DNA of 50,550 bases. Source: Tessaracoccus sp. OH4464_COT-324. GTDB lineage: Bacteria; Actinomycetota; Actinomycetes; Propionibacteriales; Propionibacteriaceae. This document shows positions 7,882-15,687 of the stretch, in pieces. Where the stretch lies: positions 1 to 50,550 of the forward strand of contig NZ_RQYZ01000016.1 of the NCBI RefSeq assembly GCF_003932855.1. Reading direction: 5' to 3'. Position numbers and translations under genes: made by a program. The first letter of the stretch is position 1; each line of letters starts with the position of its first letter. The notes under the pieces were generated by a model that worked only from the letters and a program-made list of their open reading frames with translations, was not told the origin of the DNA and did not search any database.

Positions 7882-8024
7882 CGGGTGCTAACTGGTGCAA
7901 AGTTACAGCAAAAGCGCGCGCTTCTGGCGCCGAGGCCCCCCTGTGGTTATAGGCTGTCTGGCGAAAAGACTGCTGCCTAAGGTTGGCCAGCGTCGGCCCA
8001 GGGGGCCCGAGAGTTGAGGAGACC

Positions 8025-8462
8025 ATGACCGTCTTGAACGTTGCCCAGCGGCGGGAGAAGAAAACTGAAGAGCTCAGGCGCGTAGTGGCCCAGCTGCGCG
8101 AGCACGTGCCGGAGTTGTACGGCGTGATGGTTGCCTCGATAGACGGCTTGGCCATTGCACACGATTTCCCGGAGGAAGACGCCGAGCGGATGGCCGCGAT
8201 GGCCGCGACCGCGCTCGGCCTGGGCAACCGCATCACGGAGCGCTCCAACCTGGGCGAGTTGCGCGAGGCGGTCATCTACGGTGAGCGCGGTCACTTGGTG
8301 GTTTACTCGGCCGGTTCGGACGTGGTGCTTGTTTTCACGGGCCCTTCGCGGTCCAACCTGGGGTTGATGCGGGTCGAGGCGCGCGCCGCCGCGGTGGAGA
8401 TCAAACAGATCCTGTCCCTCGACGAGGACGAGCCCGCCGAGCCGGCCGGAGAAAGCGCCTGA
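8025..8462 (+). CDS. Roadblock/LC7-domain protein
   Basis: 145 residues. After a charged helix (QRREKKTEELRRVVAQLREHV) comes the Roadblock/LC7 fold, with YGVMVASIDGLAIAHDF and the MAAMAATALGLGNRI helix, ending in an acidic tail. Such proteins dimerise and act as partners or GAPs of small Ras-like GTPases (MglB-type); actinobacteria carry many. No MglA-like GTPase or other conservon gene is adjacent. The start at 8025 has GAGGAG 5 nt upstream; an in-frame ATG at 7983 lacks this. Divergent from the OmpA/coiled-coil/ABC operon, with about 215 nt shared upstream DNA. Confidence 0.85.
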   Translation: MTVLNVAQRREKKTEELRRVVAQLREHVPELYGVMVASIDGLAIAHDFPEEDAERMAAMAATALGLGNRITERSNLGELREAVIYGERGHLVVYSAGSDVVLVFTGPSRSNLGLMRVEARAAAVEIKQILSLDEDEPAEPAGESA

Positions 8463-8471
8463 CGGGGCCGG

Positions 8472-8497
8472 GCCGGGCGGTCAGCTGGTTGCCCGGC
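8472..8497. terminator. Hairpin between convergent roadblock and dtd genes
   Basis: GCCGGGC (8472-8478) pairs with GCCCGGC (8491-8497) in the short gap between convergent stops. No T-tract, so it could act in either direction only weakly. Confidence 0.4.
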
Positions 8498-8508
8498 TCT
8501 GCCCACCC

Positions 8509-8949
8509 TCAGAAACCCAATTCGGCGGAGTCCAGCACGATGGTCACCGGCCCGTCGTTGACCAGCGCGACATCCATCATCGCCCCGAAGCGACCGGTGG
8601 CGACCTGCGCGCCCAGCGTGCGCAGCGCGTCCACGAAATGCTCAAACAGTGGCTCCGACGCCGCTCCCGGCGCGGCCCTCGACCACGACGGGCGGCGCCC
8701 CTTCCGGATGTCGGCATAGAGCGTGAACTGGCTGACCGCCAGGATCGGCGCGCCCACATCGCTGGCGGAGCGCTCGTCGGCCAGGATCCGCAGCCCCCAA
8801 ATCTTCTGCGCGACGCGCTCGCAGACCTCGGGCGTGTCGTCGTGCGTGATGCCGACGAGCAGCACCAGCCCGGGAGAGGGGAGTTGGCCGACGACCTCGC
8901 CGTCGACGGTGACGCTCGCCGAGCGAGCACGCTGTAGGACGATTCGCAT
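8509..8949 (-). CDS. dtd: D-aminoacyl-tRNA deacylase
   Basis: 146 residues, the full family length. Hydrolyses D-amino acids mischarged to tRNA. The N-terminus [20 protein letters not shown], the [17 protein letters not shown] motif that forms the active pocket, and the C-terminal NDGPVTI containing the cross-subunit Gly-cis-Pro are all present. The ATG at 8949 is 7 nt after a TACTCT -10 box with no Shine-Dalgarno spacing, so the mRNA is probably leaderless. Divergent from cbiJ/cobK with only 23 nt between starts. Confidence 0.95.
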   Translation of the reverse strand: MRIVLQRARSASVTVDGEVVGQLPSPGLVLLVGITHDDTPEVCERVAQKIWGLRILADERSASDVGAPILAVSQFTLYADIRKGRRPSWSRAAPGAASEPLFEHFVDALRTLGAQVATGRFGAMMDVALVNDGPVTIVLDSAELGF

Positions 8950-8956
8950 GCGCCTT

Positions 8957-8966
8957 AGAGTAGCTT
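8957..8966. promoter_or_regulatory. Overlapping divergent -10 boxes for dtd and cbiJ/cobK
   Basis: Minus strand TACTCT (8962-8957) lies 7 nt before the dtd ATG; plus strand TAGCTT (8961-8966) lies 6 nt before the cobK GTG. The two hexamers share two bases. Confidence 0.5.
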
Positions 8967-8972
8967 TGGGGC

Positions 8973-9719
8973 GTGAAGATCCTCATCCTGGGCGGCACTC
9001 GCGCCGCCCGGCAGCTGGCCGAGGCGCTCCTGGGCGAGCACCAGGTGATCTCCTCCCTCGCCGGGCGAACGAAGCGGGCCACACTGCCCCCTGGCGACGT
9101 GCGCGTCGGCCACTTCGGGGGAGTGGCCGGGCTCGTCGAATACCTTGAGGGCGAGCGGGTCGAGCTGCTCATCAACGCCACCCACCCCTTCGCGGACACG
9201 ATGTCCGCCAACGCCCACGCCGCGGCCGCCAAGACCGGCACACCCCACCTGCGGCTGACCCGGGACTCCTGGGCCGAACGCCCCGACGCGCCCGGCTGGC
9301 TGTGGGTCAACGACCACCGCGAGGCGGCCCGCCGCGCCAGCGAACAACCCGGGGCCGTGCTGCTCACCATCGGGCGGCTGAACGTCGCCGAATACCTGCC
9401 GGAGCTGGCCGGGCGTCGCGTGATCTGCCGGGTGGTGGACCCGCCCGAGGTGGCGCTGCCCGACGGCTGGCGGCTGCTGCGCGACCGCGGCCCCTTCACG
9501 CTCGCCGACGAGCTGGCGCTGCTGCGCGACGAGGGAGTCGGGGTGGTGGTCACGAAGGACTCCGGCGGCCAGGAAACAGCCGCCAAGCTCGATGCCGCGC
9601 GCCAGCTCGGGGCGCGCGTCGTGATGATCGCGCGGCCCAAGACCGCAGGCGAGGAGGTCACCAGCGTGGCGGACGCGCTCGACTGGGTGCGGCGCGCGGC
9701 CCAAAACCAGTCGCGATAG
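8973..9719 (+). CDS. cbiJ: Precorrin-6A / cobalt-precorrin-6A reductase
   Basis: 248 residues. Reduces the macrocycle of (cobalt-)precorrin-6A with NAD(P)H in corrin ring synthesis. The N-terminal [17 protein letters not shown] nucleotide-binding loop, [17 protein letters not shown] and the later [19 protein letters not shown] motif are hallmarks of the CobK/CbiJ family. Translation starts at GTG 6 nt after TAGCTT, suggesting a leaderless mRNA. Because the rest of the cluster is of the anaerobic type (cbiX, cbiD, cbiG), the cbiJ name fits better than cobK. It is a single-gene unit, convergent with cobA. Confidence 0.93.
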   Translation: MKILILGGTRAARQLAEALLGEHQVISSLAGRTKRATLPPGDVRVGHFGGVAGLVEYLEGERVELLINATHPFADTMSANAHAAAAKTGTPHLRLTRDSWAERPDAPGWLWVNDHREAARRASEQPGAVLLTIGRLNVAEYLPELAGRRVICRVVDPPEVALPDGWRLLRDRGPFTLADELALLRDEGVGVVVTKDSGGQETAAKLDAARQLGARVVMIARPKTAGEEVTSVADALDWVRRAAQNQSR

Positions 9720-9750
9720 CATCCCCAAACCGGGCGAAAAGCCCCCGCGC

Positions 9751-9764
9751 GCCCGGCGCCGGGC
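9751..9764. terminator. GC-rich palindrome between cbiJ and cobA
   Basis: GCCCGGCGCCGGGC is a perfect palindrome in the 46-nt gap between convergent stops. Weak candidate for a bidirectional terminator. Confidence 0.3.
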
Positions 9765-9765
9765 T

Positions 9766-10509
9766 CTAAGGCAGCAGCCCCGGCTGGGTCACCTCGCCGA
9801 TCACGGTGATCGCGGGCGGGCGCACGTCCGCGGCGCGCGCCACGGCCGGCAGCTCCGCCAGCGGGGAGCGCCACACACTCATGTCGCTGCTCGCCGCCTC
9901 CACCACCACCGCAGCCGGGGTGGCGCCGTCGAGGCCGGCCGCGGTGAGGGCCGCCACGATCTCCGGCAGATACTTCACCCCCATCAGCACGACGATCGTG
10001 GTGTTGCTCAGCGCCACCGCCGACCAGTTCACGCTGCACCGCTCGTCGTCGGGCGCGACGTGCCCGCTCACCACCGTGAACCCCTGGGTGAGCGTGCGGT
10101 GCGTCACCGGAATGCCCGCCAGAGCCGGTGCCGCGACGCTGGAGGTCACACCCGGGATCACCTGCACCGGGATGCCGTGGGCGGCGCAGGCCACCCACTC
10201 CTCGCCGCCGCGGCCGAACACGAACGAGTCGCCGCCCTTGAACCGCACCACGATCTTGCCGGCCTGCGCGGCCTCGATCAGCAGCTCGTTGATCCGCTCC
10301 TGCGGGGTGCAGGCGCCGCGCGGCACCTTGCCCACCTCGACCAGCTCCGCCCCCGCTCGACACTCGTCGAGCGCGGCCAGCGGCGCCAGCCGATCGTAGA
10401 AGACGATGTCGGCGGCGCGCAGCGCCTTCAAACCGCCCACGGTGAGCAGATCCGGATCGCCGGGGCCGCCGCCCACGAGGGTGACCGTGCCGGGCAGGAA
10501 CTCCATCAT
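9766..10509 (-). CDS. cobA: Uroporphyrinogen-III C-methyltransferase (SUMT)
   Basis: 247 residues. Adds methyls at C2 and C7 of uroporphyrinogen III to give precorrin-2, the entry step to B12 and siroheme. Visible motifs are VTLVGGGPGDPDLLTVGGLKAL at the start, VVRFKGGDSFVFGRGGEE and VIPGVTSSVAAPALAGIPVTHR, all classical for SUMT. The ATG at 10509 overlaps the cbiA stop (ATGA) and is followed by a second ATG at 10506; AAAGGA lies 4-7 nt upstream of the two, so either may be used. Third gene of a cobO-cbiA-cobA operon. Confidence 0.95.
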   Translation of the reverse strand: MMEFLPGTVTLVGGGPGDPDLLTVGGLKALRAADIVFYDRLAPLAALDECRAGAELVEVGKVPRGACTPQERINELLIEAAQAGKIVVRFKGGDSFVFGRGGEEWVACAAHGIPVQVIPGVTSSVAAPALAGIPVTHRTLTQGFTVVSGHVAPDDERCSVNWSAVALSNTTIVVLMGVKYLPEIVAALTAAGLDGATPAAVVVEAASSDMSVWRSPLAELPAVARAADVRPPAITVIGEVTQPGLLP

Positions 10510-11861
10510 GATGTCCTTTCGTGACAAGCGTTGATGAACCGTTGGGCAAGCTGGGGACAACCCGCCCAGTGCGTGTGCAGGTAGGAGGCGTGCACGCTGC
10601 CGGCGGCCACACCGTCGGTGCCGACCCCGACAAACTCCCAGGCCGGGCTGACATCGCCCGAGACACGGGTGCGGTGGAACTCATGCCCGGTGACCCGCCA
10701 CCCCGGCTCCGTCAGCACGGTGGCGTGCTGGGCGACGGCATCGCGGTAGCCCATCGCGAGCCGCGGGCCCATCGTCGTCGAGATCGGCAGCGCGCCCGCC
10801 ATCGGCTGGCCGTCGATGTCGCGTCCCAGGTACAGCATTCCTGCGCATTCCGCGACGGTGGGCACGCCGTCGGCGACCGCGCGCGCGACGTCGTCGAGCA
10901 GGCTGCGGTTGGCCGCCAGCTCGGCGGCGTGCACCTCGGGGAAACCGCCCCCCAGGTAGATGCCCGCCGTGCCCTCCGGCAGCCGGGCGTCGCACGTCGG
11001 ATCAAACTCCACCACCTCGCAGCCGCCCGCCGCGAGCAGCTCGGCGGTCTCCGGGTAACGGAACGTGAACGCGCGGCCCCCGGCCAGCGCGACGACGGGG
11101 CGAGCCGGGCTGGGCGGGGACACCTGGGCGGCCGGATCCCACGGCGACTCGGTCAGCTCGTCGGCGGTCTCGGCCAGGCGCAGCAGCTCGTCGAGGTCCA
11201 GGTGCTCCGCCACGAGCCGCGCCAGCCCGGCCAACTGGGCCGCGGCCTCCGGGCGCTCCTCGGCAGGGATCAGCCCCAAGTGCCGCGACGGGGTCTCCAC
11301 GCTCGGATCGCGCGGGATGAAACCCAGCACGGGCACGTCAACCCGGGCCATCGCGTCGCGGATCTCCGCGGCCTGCCGCGGCGAGGAAACCTTGTTGAAT
11401 ACCACCCCGGCCAGCCGCACCCGGGGGTCGAAGGTGGCGATGCCCAGCACGGTCGCCGCGATCGTGCGCGACGTGTGGCTGGCGTCCGCGCACAGCACCA
11501 CCGGGGTGCGGGTGAGGGCCGCGACGTGGGCGGCGGACCCCTCGCCCGCGCGGCCCAGCCTGCCGTCGAACAGCCCCATGACGCCCTCGATGATCGCGAC
11601 GTCGGCCCGATTCGGGTGCGTGGCCCCGCGCAGCAGCAGCTGCGTGACGAGACCGGGAGAGGTGAGCACCGGGTCGAGGTTGCGCGAGACTCGGCCCGTG
11701 GCTAGCGCGTGGTAGCCGGGGTCGATGTAGTCGGGGCCGACCTTGTTGGGGGCGACGCTCAGCCCGCGTGCGCTGAGCGCGCCCATCAGGCCGATGGTCA
11801 GCATCGTCTTGCCGTGGCCCGACGCGGGCGCGGCGATCATGAGGCGGGGGAGCTTCACCAT
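10506..11861 (-). CDS. cbiA: Cobyrinic acid a,c-diamide synthase
   Basis: 451 residues. ATP- and glutamine-dependent amidation of the a and c carboxylates of cobyrinic acid. The N-terminal P-loop domain has the loop APASGHGKT and the downstream NKVGPDYIDPGYH and IIEGVMGLFDG motifs; the C-terminal class I glutamine amidotransferase-like domain has AECAGMLYLG (nucleophile Cys) and HASYLHTHW (His). The frame is open far upstream; the ATG at 11861 is chosen because it yields MVKLPRLMIAAPASG and overlaps the cobO stop by 7 nt (a GTG at 11858 is the alternative). Middle gene of the cobO-cbiA-cobA operon. Confidence 0.94.
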   Translation of the reverse strand: MVKLPRLMIAAPASGHGKTMLTIGLMGALSARGLSVAPNKVGPDYIDPGYHALATGRVSRNLDPVLTSPGLVTQLLLRGATHPNRADVAIIEGVMGLFDGRLGRAGEGSAAHVAALTRTPVVLCADASHTSRTIAATVLGIATFDPRVRLAGVVFNKVSSPRQAAEIRDAMARVDVPVLGFIPRDPSVETPSRHLGLIPAEERPEAAAQLAGLARLVAEHLDLDELLRLAETADELTESPWDPAAQVSPPSPARPVVALAGGRAFTFRYPETAELLAAGGCEVVEFDPTCDARLPEGTAGIYLGGGFPEVHAAELAANRSLLDDVARAVADGVPTVAECAGMLYLGRDIDGQPMAGALPISTTMGPRLAMGYRDAVAQHATVLTEPGWRVTGHEFHRTRVSGDVSPAWEFVGVGTDGVAAGSVHASYLHTHWAGCPQLAQRFINACHERTS

Positions 11862-12427
11862 TCGATTCCAATCTGGCCGCGCTGGCCGCGGTCGAAGGGG
11901 TGCTTGATCTTCGTCATCTCGGTCACCAGATCCGCGAACTCGATCACCGGTTCGGGGCAGCGTCGCCCCGTGATGATCACGTGCTGCTTGCCGGGGCGCG
12001 CCCTCAGCGTGTCGATCACCTCGGCCGGGTCGACCCAGCCCCAGGCCATGGGGTAGGTGAACTCGTCGAGCAGCCACAGCTGGTGGCGCTGCTCGGCGAT
12101 GCCCTCCGCGACGTGGCGCCAGCCCGCGCGCGCGGCCTCGGCTTTCTGGTCTTCGGAGAACGGGCTGCGGATCCACGACCAGCCCTGGCCGAGCGCCTCC
12201 CACTGCACGCGCGGCCCCAGCTCGCCCAACTCCTGGAAGGCGCGCTGCTCGCCGACGCGCCACCTGCCCGATTTCACGAACTGGAACACCCCGACGCTGC
12301 CGCCAGCCGCCCAGGTGCGCAGCGCGATCCCGAGGGCCGCGGTGGTTTTGCCCTTGCCATCCCCGGTGTGCACGATCACGAGCGGCTGGTTGCGGAGCTC
12401 GGCGGTGCTGGCGTGCGTTTCGGTCAC
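11855..12427 (-). CDS. cobO: Cob(I)yrinic acid a,c-diamide adenosyltransferase
   Basis: 190 residues, BtuR/CobO type. Transfers the adenosyl group from ATP to Co(I) to form the Co-C bond. The P-loop is VHTGDGKGKTTAALG (about residues 19-33); FQFVKSGRW and LLDEFTYPMAWGWVD are also typical of the family. GTG start with no ribosome site; a CAGTAT hexamer ends 7 nt upstream, so transcription may start at the GTG. Head of the cobO-cbiA-cobA operon and divergent from cbiP/cobQ (79 nt between starts). No riboswitch precedes it. Confidence 0.94.
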   Translation of the reverse strand: MTETHASTAELRNQPLVIVHTGDGKGKTTAALGIALRTWAAGGSVGVFQFVKSGRWRVGEQRAFQELGELGPRVQWEALGQGWSWIRSPFSEDQKAEAARAGWRHVAEGIAEQRHQLWLLDEFTYPMAWGWVDPAEVIDTLRARPGKQHVIITGRRCPEPVIEFADLVTEMTKIKHPFDRGQRGQIGIEW

Positions 12428-12494
12428 GCGCCCAATACTGGCATAGACCTCCGGCGCCGTGCGGCTCGCTGGCCGCGCCGCGGCGACGCCCGGC

Positions 12495-12500
12495 TAGGCT
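12495..12500 (+). promoter_or_regulatory. -10 box for leaderless cbiP/cobQ
   Basis: TAGGCT followed by 6 nt and ATG (12507). The in-frame GTG at 12501 would lie upstream of the predicted transcript start. Confidence 0.5.
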
Positions 12501-12506
12501 GTGCGC

Positions 12507-14012
12507 ATGGTTGGCATGTTGATCGCCGGTACTTCGTCGGATGCGGGCAAATCCCTGGTGGTGACCGGCCTGTGCCGCGCCTTTAAGCGGCGCGGCATCG
12601 ACGTCGCGCCCTACAAGGCGCAGAACATGAGCAACAACTCGATGGTGTGCGCCGACGGCGCCGAAATCGGGCGCGCCCAGTATCTGCAAGCGCTCGCCGC
12701 CGGCGTCGAACCCAGCTCCGCCATGAACCCGGTGCTGCTGAAACCCGGCTCGGATCGGCGCAGCTTCATCGTGCTGCGCGGCCAGCCGGGCGGGGTGCTC
12801 GAATCCGGCCAGTACGCGACGGGCCGCGCCCATCTGGCCGAGGCCGCGCGCGCCGCCTACCGCGAGCTGGCCGAGCGGCACGAACTGATCGTGTGCGAGG
12901 GGGCGGGCAGCCCCGCGGAGATCAACCTGCGCGCCGGCGACTACGTCAACATGGGCCACGCACGCCACTTCAACCTGCCCGTGATCCTCGTCGGCGACAT
13001 CGACCGCGGCGGGGTGCTGGCCGCCATCTACGGCACCTGGGGGCTGCTCGAACCCGACGACCGCCGCCTGCTCGCGGGCTACATCATCAACAAGTTCCGC
13101 GGCGACGACACCATCCTCGCGCCCGGGCTCGCGGAGCTCTCCGCCCGCTGCGGCCTCGCCCACCTGGGCACACTGCCCTGGCTGCGCGGCGTCTGGCTCG
13201 ACGGCGAGGACACGCTCACCGTCGGCCGCTGGCGCGCCGAGGGCGACGCGGGGGACGAGCTGAAGGTCGCCGTGATCCGCCTGCCGCGCATCTCCAACGC
13301 CACCGACGTCGACGCGCTCGCGCAGGAGCCGGGAGTTACGGTGCAGGTCACCACCGACCCGCGCGTCGTCGCCGCAGCCGACCTGGCGGTGCTGCCCGGG
13401 TCCCGCTCCACGCTGAGCGATCTGGCGTGGCTGCGCGAACAGGGCCTGGCGGAGGCCCTGGAGCGCCGCGGAGCCCAGGGCGCGCCGGTGTTCGCGGTGT
13501 GCGGCGGGTTCCAGATGCTCGGTCACGACATCGACGACCCCGTTGAGGGCCAGGGCCGCGCCCGGGGACTCGGCCTGCTGCCCATCGACGTCGCTTTCCA
13601 TCCCGAGAAGATCGTCGCGCGCGCCACCAGCAGCTGGCGCGGGCACCCGGTGTCCGGCTACGAGATCCACCACGGCGTGTGCACCCCTCACCCCGGCGCG
13701 GAGCCTTTCCTCGACGGGGTACGCGCCGGCAACGTGTGGGGCACCATGCTGCACGGCTCACTCGAATCCGACGGTTTCCGCCGAGCCTTCCTCGCCGACG
13801 TGGCCGCCGCCAGCGGCGCGGAATGGCGTCCCAGCGCCGACGCCCCGACGATGGGCGAGCGCCGCGAGCGGATGATCGACACGCTCGCCGACGCCTGCGA
13901 GCGCCACCTGGACCTGGAAAGGCTGCTGGAACTGGCTAGACTGTCCGCCAGCGACCACCCAGCCGAAGCGAAGGAATCCGGTGAGAATCCGGGAGCGGTG
14001 CCGCCACTGTGA
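12507..14012 (+). CDS. cbiP: Cobyric acid synthase (riboswitch-encoded C-terminal tail)
   Basis: 501 residues (CobQ/CbiP). Amidates the b, d, e and g side chains of adenosylcobyrinic a,c-diamide. N-terminal P-loop (AGTSSDAGKS), YKAQNMSNNS, EGAGSPAEINLR, VGDIDRGGV, and the C-terminal amidotransferase domain with VCGGFQMLG (Cys) and GTMLHGSLESDG (His). ATG at 12507 sits 6 nt after TAGGCT. The last 12 codons (ESGENPGAVPPL) and the TGA are the core of the cobalamin aptamer that precedes cbiL, so the C-terminus is dictated by RNA constraint. Ribosomes finishing this gene must pass through that aptamer. Confidence 0.95.
   Translation: MVGMLIAGTSSDAGKSLVVTGLCRAFKRRGIDVAPYKAQNMSNNSMVCADGAEIGRAQYLQALAAGVEPSSAMNPVLLKPGSDRRSFIVLRGQPGGVLESGQYATGRAHLAEAARAAYRELAERHELIVCEGAGSPAEINLRAGDYVNMGHARHFNLPVILVGDIDRGGVLAAIYGTWGLLEPDDRRLLAGYIINKFRGDDTILAPGLAELSARCGLAHLGTLPWLRGVWLDGEDTLTVGRWRAEGDAGDELKVAVIRLPRISNATDVDALAQEPGVTVQVTTDPRVVAAADLAVLPGSRSTLSDLAWLREQGLAEALERRGAQGAPVFAVCGGFQMLGHDIDDPVEGQGRARGLGLLPIDVAFHPEKIVARATSSWRGHPVSGYEIHHGVCTPHPGAEPFLDGVRAGNVWGTMLHGSLESDGFRRAFLADVAAASGAEWRPSADAPTMGERRERMIDTLADACERHLDLERLLELARLSASDHPAEAKESGENPGAVPPL
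13937..13942 (+). promoter_or_regulatory. Promoter -10 box inside cobQ for the cbiL riboswitch transcript
   Basis: TAGACT at 13937-13942, 16 nt after a TGGAAA hexamer. The same TAGACT hexamer precedes the cbiM riboswitch. It would start RNA just before the aptamer, inside the cobQ reading frame. Confidence 0.45.
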
Positions 14013-14065
14013 CCACGAACTCGTGGGAGCCAGATACTTCCGGGCTGGGCAAGACCACTCGGGCG
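13949..14065 (+). promoter_or_regulatory. Cobalamin riboswitch upstream of cbiL, overlapping the cobQ 3' end
   Basis: Conserved aptamer pieces appear in order: GAAGGAATCCGGTGAGAATC (13968-13990 region), the B12 box GCCGCCACTGT (14000-14010), a small hairpin (CCACGAACTCGTGG) and GGGAGCCAGATAC (14025-14037). This is the AdoCbl-class consensus. The cbiL ribosome site (AAGGAGG, 14074-14080) lies just downstream, so translational control is likely; it should repress the cbiL-cbiF-cbiEGH-cbiX operon when B12 is abundant. The B12 box ends at the cobQ TGA. Confidence 0.93.
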
Positions 14066-14086
14066 AGACACCCAAGGAGGCCTCAT

Positions 14087-14833
14087 ATGACGAGCAAGCG
14101 CGCGCTGATTGGCGTGGGGGTTGGCCCCGGCGACCCCGAGCTCGTGACCGTGAAAGCCCTCAACCGGTTGGCTGAGGCCGACGTGATCCTGGTGCCCAGC
14201 ACCGAGGCCCGGGCGGGCAGCGTCGGGCGCGCGGAGGAGATCGTCCTCAGCCACCTGCCACACAAGGCCGCCGCCATCGAGCGCATCCCGTTCTCGATGG
14301 CCGAGCGCCGCGGGGTCGGCGAGCAGCGCGCGACCGCCTGGGAGCTGTCCGCCGACGCCGCCGTCTCGGCCTTCGAAGCTGGCGCGCGCACCGTGGCGTT
14401 CGCGACGGTGGGCGACGCCTCCGTGTTCTCCACCTTCTCCTACCTGTGCGACCTGGTGACGAGCCGGGTCGACGTCGAACCCGAGGTGATCCCCGGCATC
14501 ACCGCCATGCAGGCCCTCGCCGCGCGCAGCCGCACCCCGCTCGCCGAAGGCCAGGAGGTTCTCTCACTGGTGCCGTGGACCGTGGGCGTCGAGACGCTGG
14601 AACGGGTGTGCGAGGTGTCCGACACCGTGGTCATCTACAAGGGCGGCCGGGAGCTGACCCAGCTGCGCGCCGCGCTGGAGCGGCAGGGCAGGCTCGACTC
14701 CGCCGTGCTGGGCACCGACCTCGGCCTGGACACGGAGGCCATCGTCGCGCTCGCCGACGCTAATCCGCGCGCGCCCTACTTCAGCACGGTGCTCTCCGCG
14801 CCCGAGCGCACAACAACAGGAGGAAGACTGTGA
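14087..14833 (+). CDS. cbiL: (Cobalt-)precorrin-2 C20-methyltransferase
   Basis: 248 residues. Methylates C20 of (cobalt-)precorrin-2 with SAM. The tetrapyrrole methylase fold is shown by LIGVGVGPGDPELVTVKAL at the start, the FATVGDASVFSTFSYL loop, PGITAMQALAARS, and the C-terminal VLGTDLGLDTEAI. An open frame extends upstream into the riboswitch, but the ATG at 14087 with AAGGAGG 6 nt before it is clearly the start. First gene of the riboswitch-controlled operon; its TGA overlaps the cbiF GTG. Confidence 0.94.
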   Translation: MTSKRALIGVGVGPGDPELVTVKALNRLAEADVILVPSTEARAGSVGRAEEIVLSHLPHKAAAIERIPFSMAERRGVGEQRATAWELSADAAVSAFEAGARTVAFATVGDASVFSTFSYLCDLVTSRVDVEPEVIPGITAMQALAARSRTPLAEGQEVLSLVPWTVGVETLERVCEVSDTVVIYKGGRELTQLRAALERQGRLDSAVLGTDLGLDTEAIVALADANPRAPYFSTVLSAPERTTTGGRL

Positions 14834-15687
14834 GCGGACTCAGACACGACCCGAAGGGGCTCGTGGTGTTCGTGGGCGCCGGCCCGGGCGCCGACGACCT
14901 GATCACCCTGCGCGGCTCGCGCGTGATCGCCCAGGCCGACATCATCATCTGGGCCTCGTCGCTCGTGCATCCCGGCATCATCGCGAACCACAAGCCTGAG
15001 GCGGAGGTGATCGACTCCGCGTCGATCCCGTTGGAGGACCTCGTGCCGCTCTACACCAGGGCACGCGACGAGCGGCTGCTGGTGGCGCGCGTCCACACCG
15101 GCGACCCCGACATCTACGGCGCGACCGCAGAGCAGCGCGACCTGTGCCACCAGATCGGCATCCCCACCGAAACCATCCCCGGCATCTCCGCCTTCTCCGC
15201 GGCGGCGGCCCGCGCCGACCAGGAGATCACGCTGCCGGAGGTGGCGCAGTCGATGATCCTCACTCGGCTGGAGGGCGGGCGCACACCCATGCCGGAGAAG
15301 GAGAACGTGCGGGCCTTCGCGGCGCACGGCACCACCATGGCGATCTACCTCTCGGCGGCCCGCAACAAGCAGCTGCAGGAGGCGCTGCTCGACGGCGGCT
15401 ACGACCCGGAGACACCGTGCATCATCGGCTACCGCGTCACCTGGCCCGACGAGCGAATGTGGCGCGTGCCGCTCAAGGACCTGTCGGCGACGATGAAGGA
15501 GCACAAGCTCTGGAAGCACACCATCGTGCTGTGCGGGCCCGCGCTCGCCGAGGGTCGGGCCGCCAAACGCTCCCACCTCTACCATCCCGGCTTCCGCCAC
15601 GAATACCGTGCCGCCGAGAAGGAGGCCCGCGAGGATCTTCGCGAACACGGCGCCACCACCTACGACCTCGATGGAGACAAGCAATGA
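14830..15687 (+). CDS. cbiF: (Cobalt-)precorrin-4 C11-methyltransferase
   Basis: 285 residues. Transfers a methyl from SAM to C11 of (cobalt-)precorrin-4. Motifs are VVFVGAGPGADDLITLRG, WASSLVHP, VARVHTGDPDIYGA, IPGISAFSAAAARADQEITLP and GYRVTWPDE, all characteristic of CobM/CbiF. The C-terminus (about residues 250-285) extends slightly beyond typical CbiF with a charged YHPGFRHEYRAAEKEAREDL tail. GTG start overlaps the cbiL stop (GTGA) with AGGAGG upstream; its own stop overlaps the next ATG (ATGA). Confidence 0.94.
   Translation: MSGLRHDPKGLVVFVGAGPGADDLITLRGSRVIAQADIIIWASSLVHPGIIANHKPEAEVIDSASIPLEDLVPLYTRARDERLLVARVHTGDPDIYGATAEQRDLCHQIGIPTETIPGISAFSAAAARADQEITLPEVAQSMILTRLEGGRTPMPEKENVRAFAAHGTTMAIYLSAARNKQLQEALLDGGYDPETPCIIGYRVTWPDERMWRVPLKDLSATMKEHKLWKHTIVLCGPALAEGRAAKRSHLYHPGFRHEYRAAEKEAREDLREHGATTYDLDGDKQ

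Noticed and set aside
8642-10684. Long minus-strand open frame of about 680 codons across dtd, cbiJ and cobA
   Set aside because: It is a low-stop GC shadow: its translation is Arg/Ala/Gly-rich with no motifs, and three well-supported genes occupy the same bases in other frames.
11862-13754. Upstream extension of the cbiA frame to over 1,000 codons
   Set aside because: The extra part has no cbiA sequence and lies opposite cobQ and over cobO; the family start is at 11861.
15144-15683. Upstream extension of the cbiEGH frame inside cbiF
   Set aside because: Basic, low-complexity shadow; the ATG at 15684 overlaps the cbiF stop as in a normal operon.
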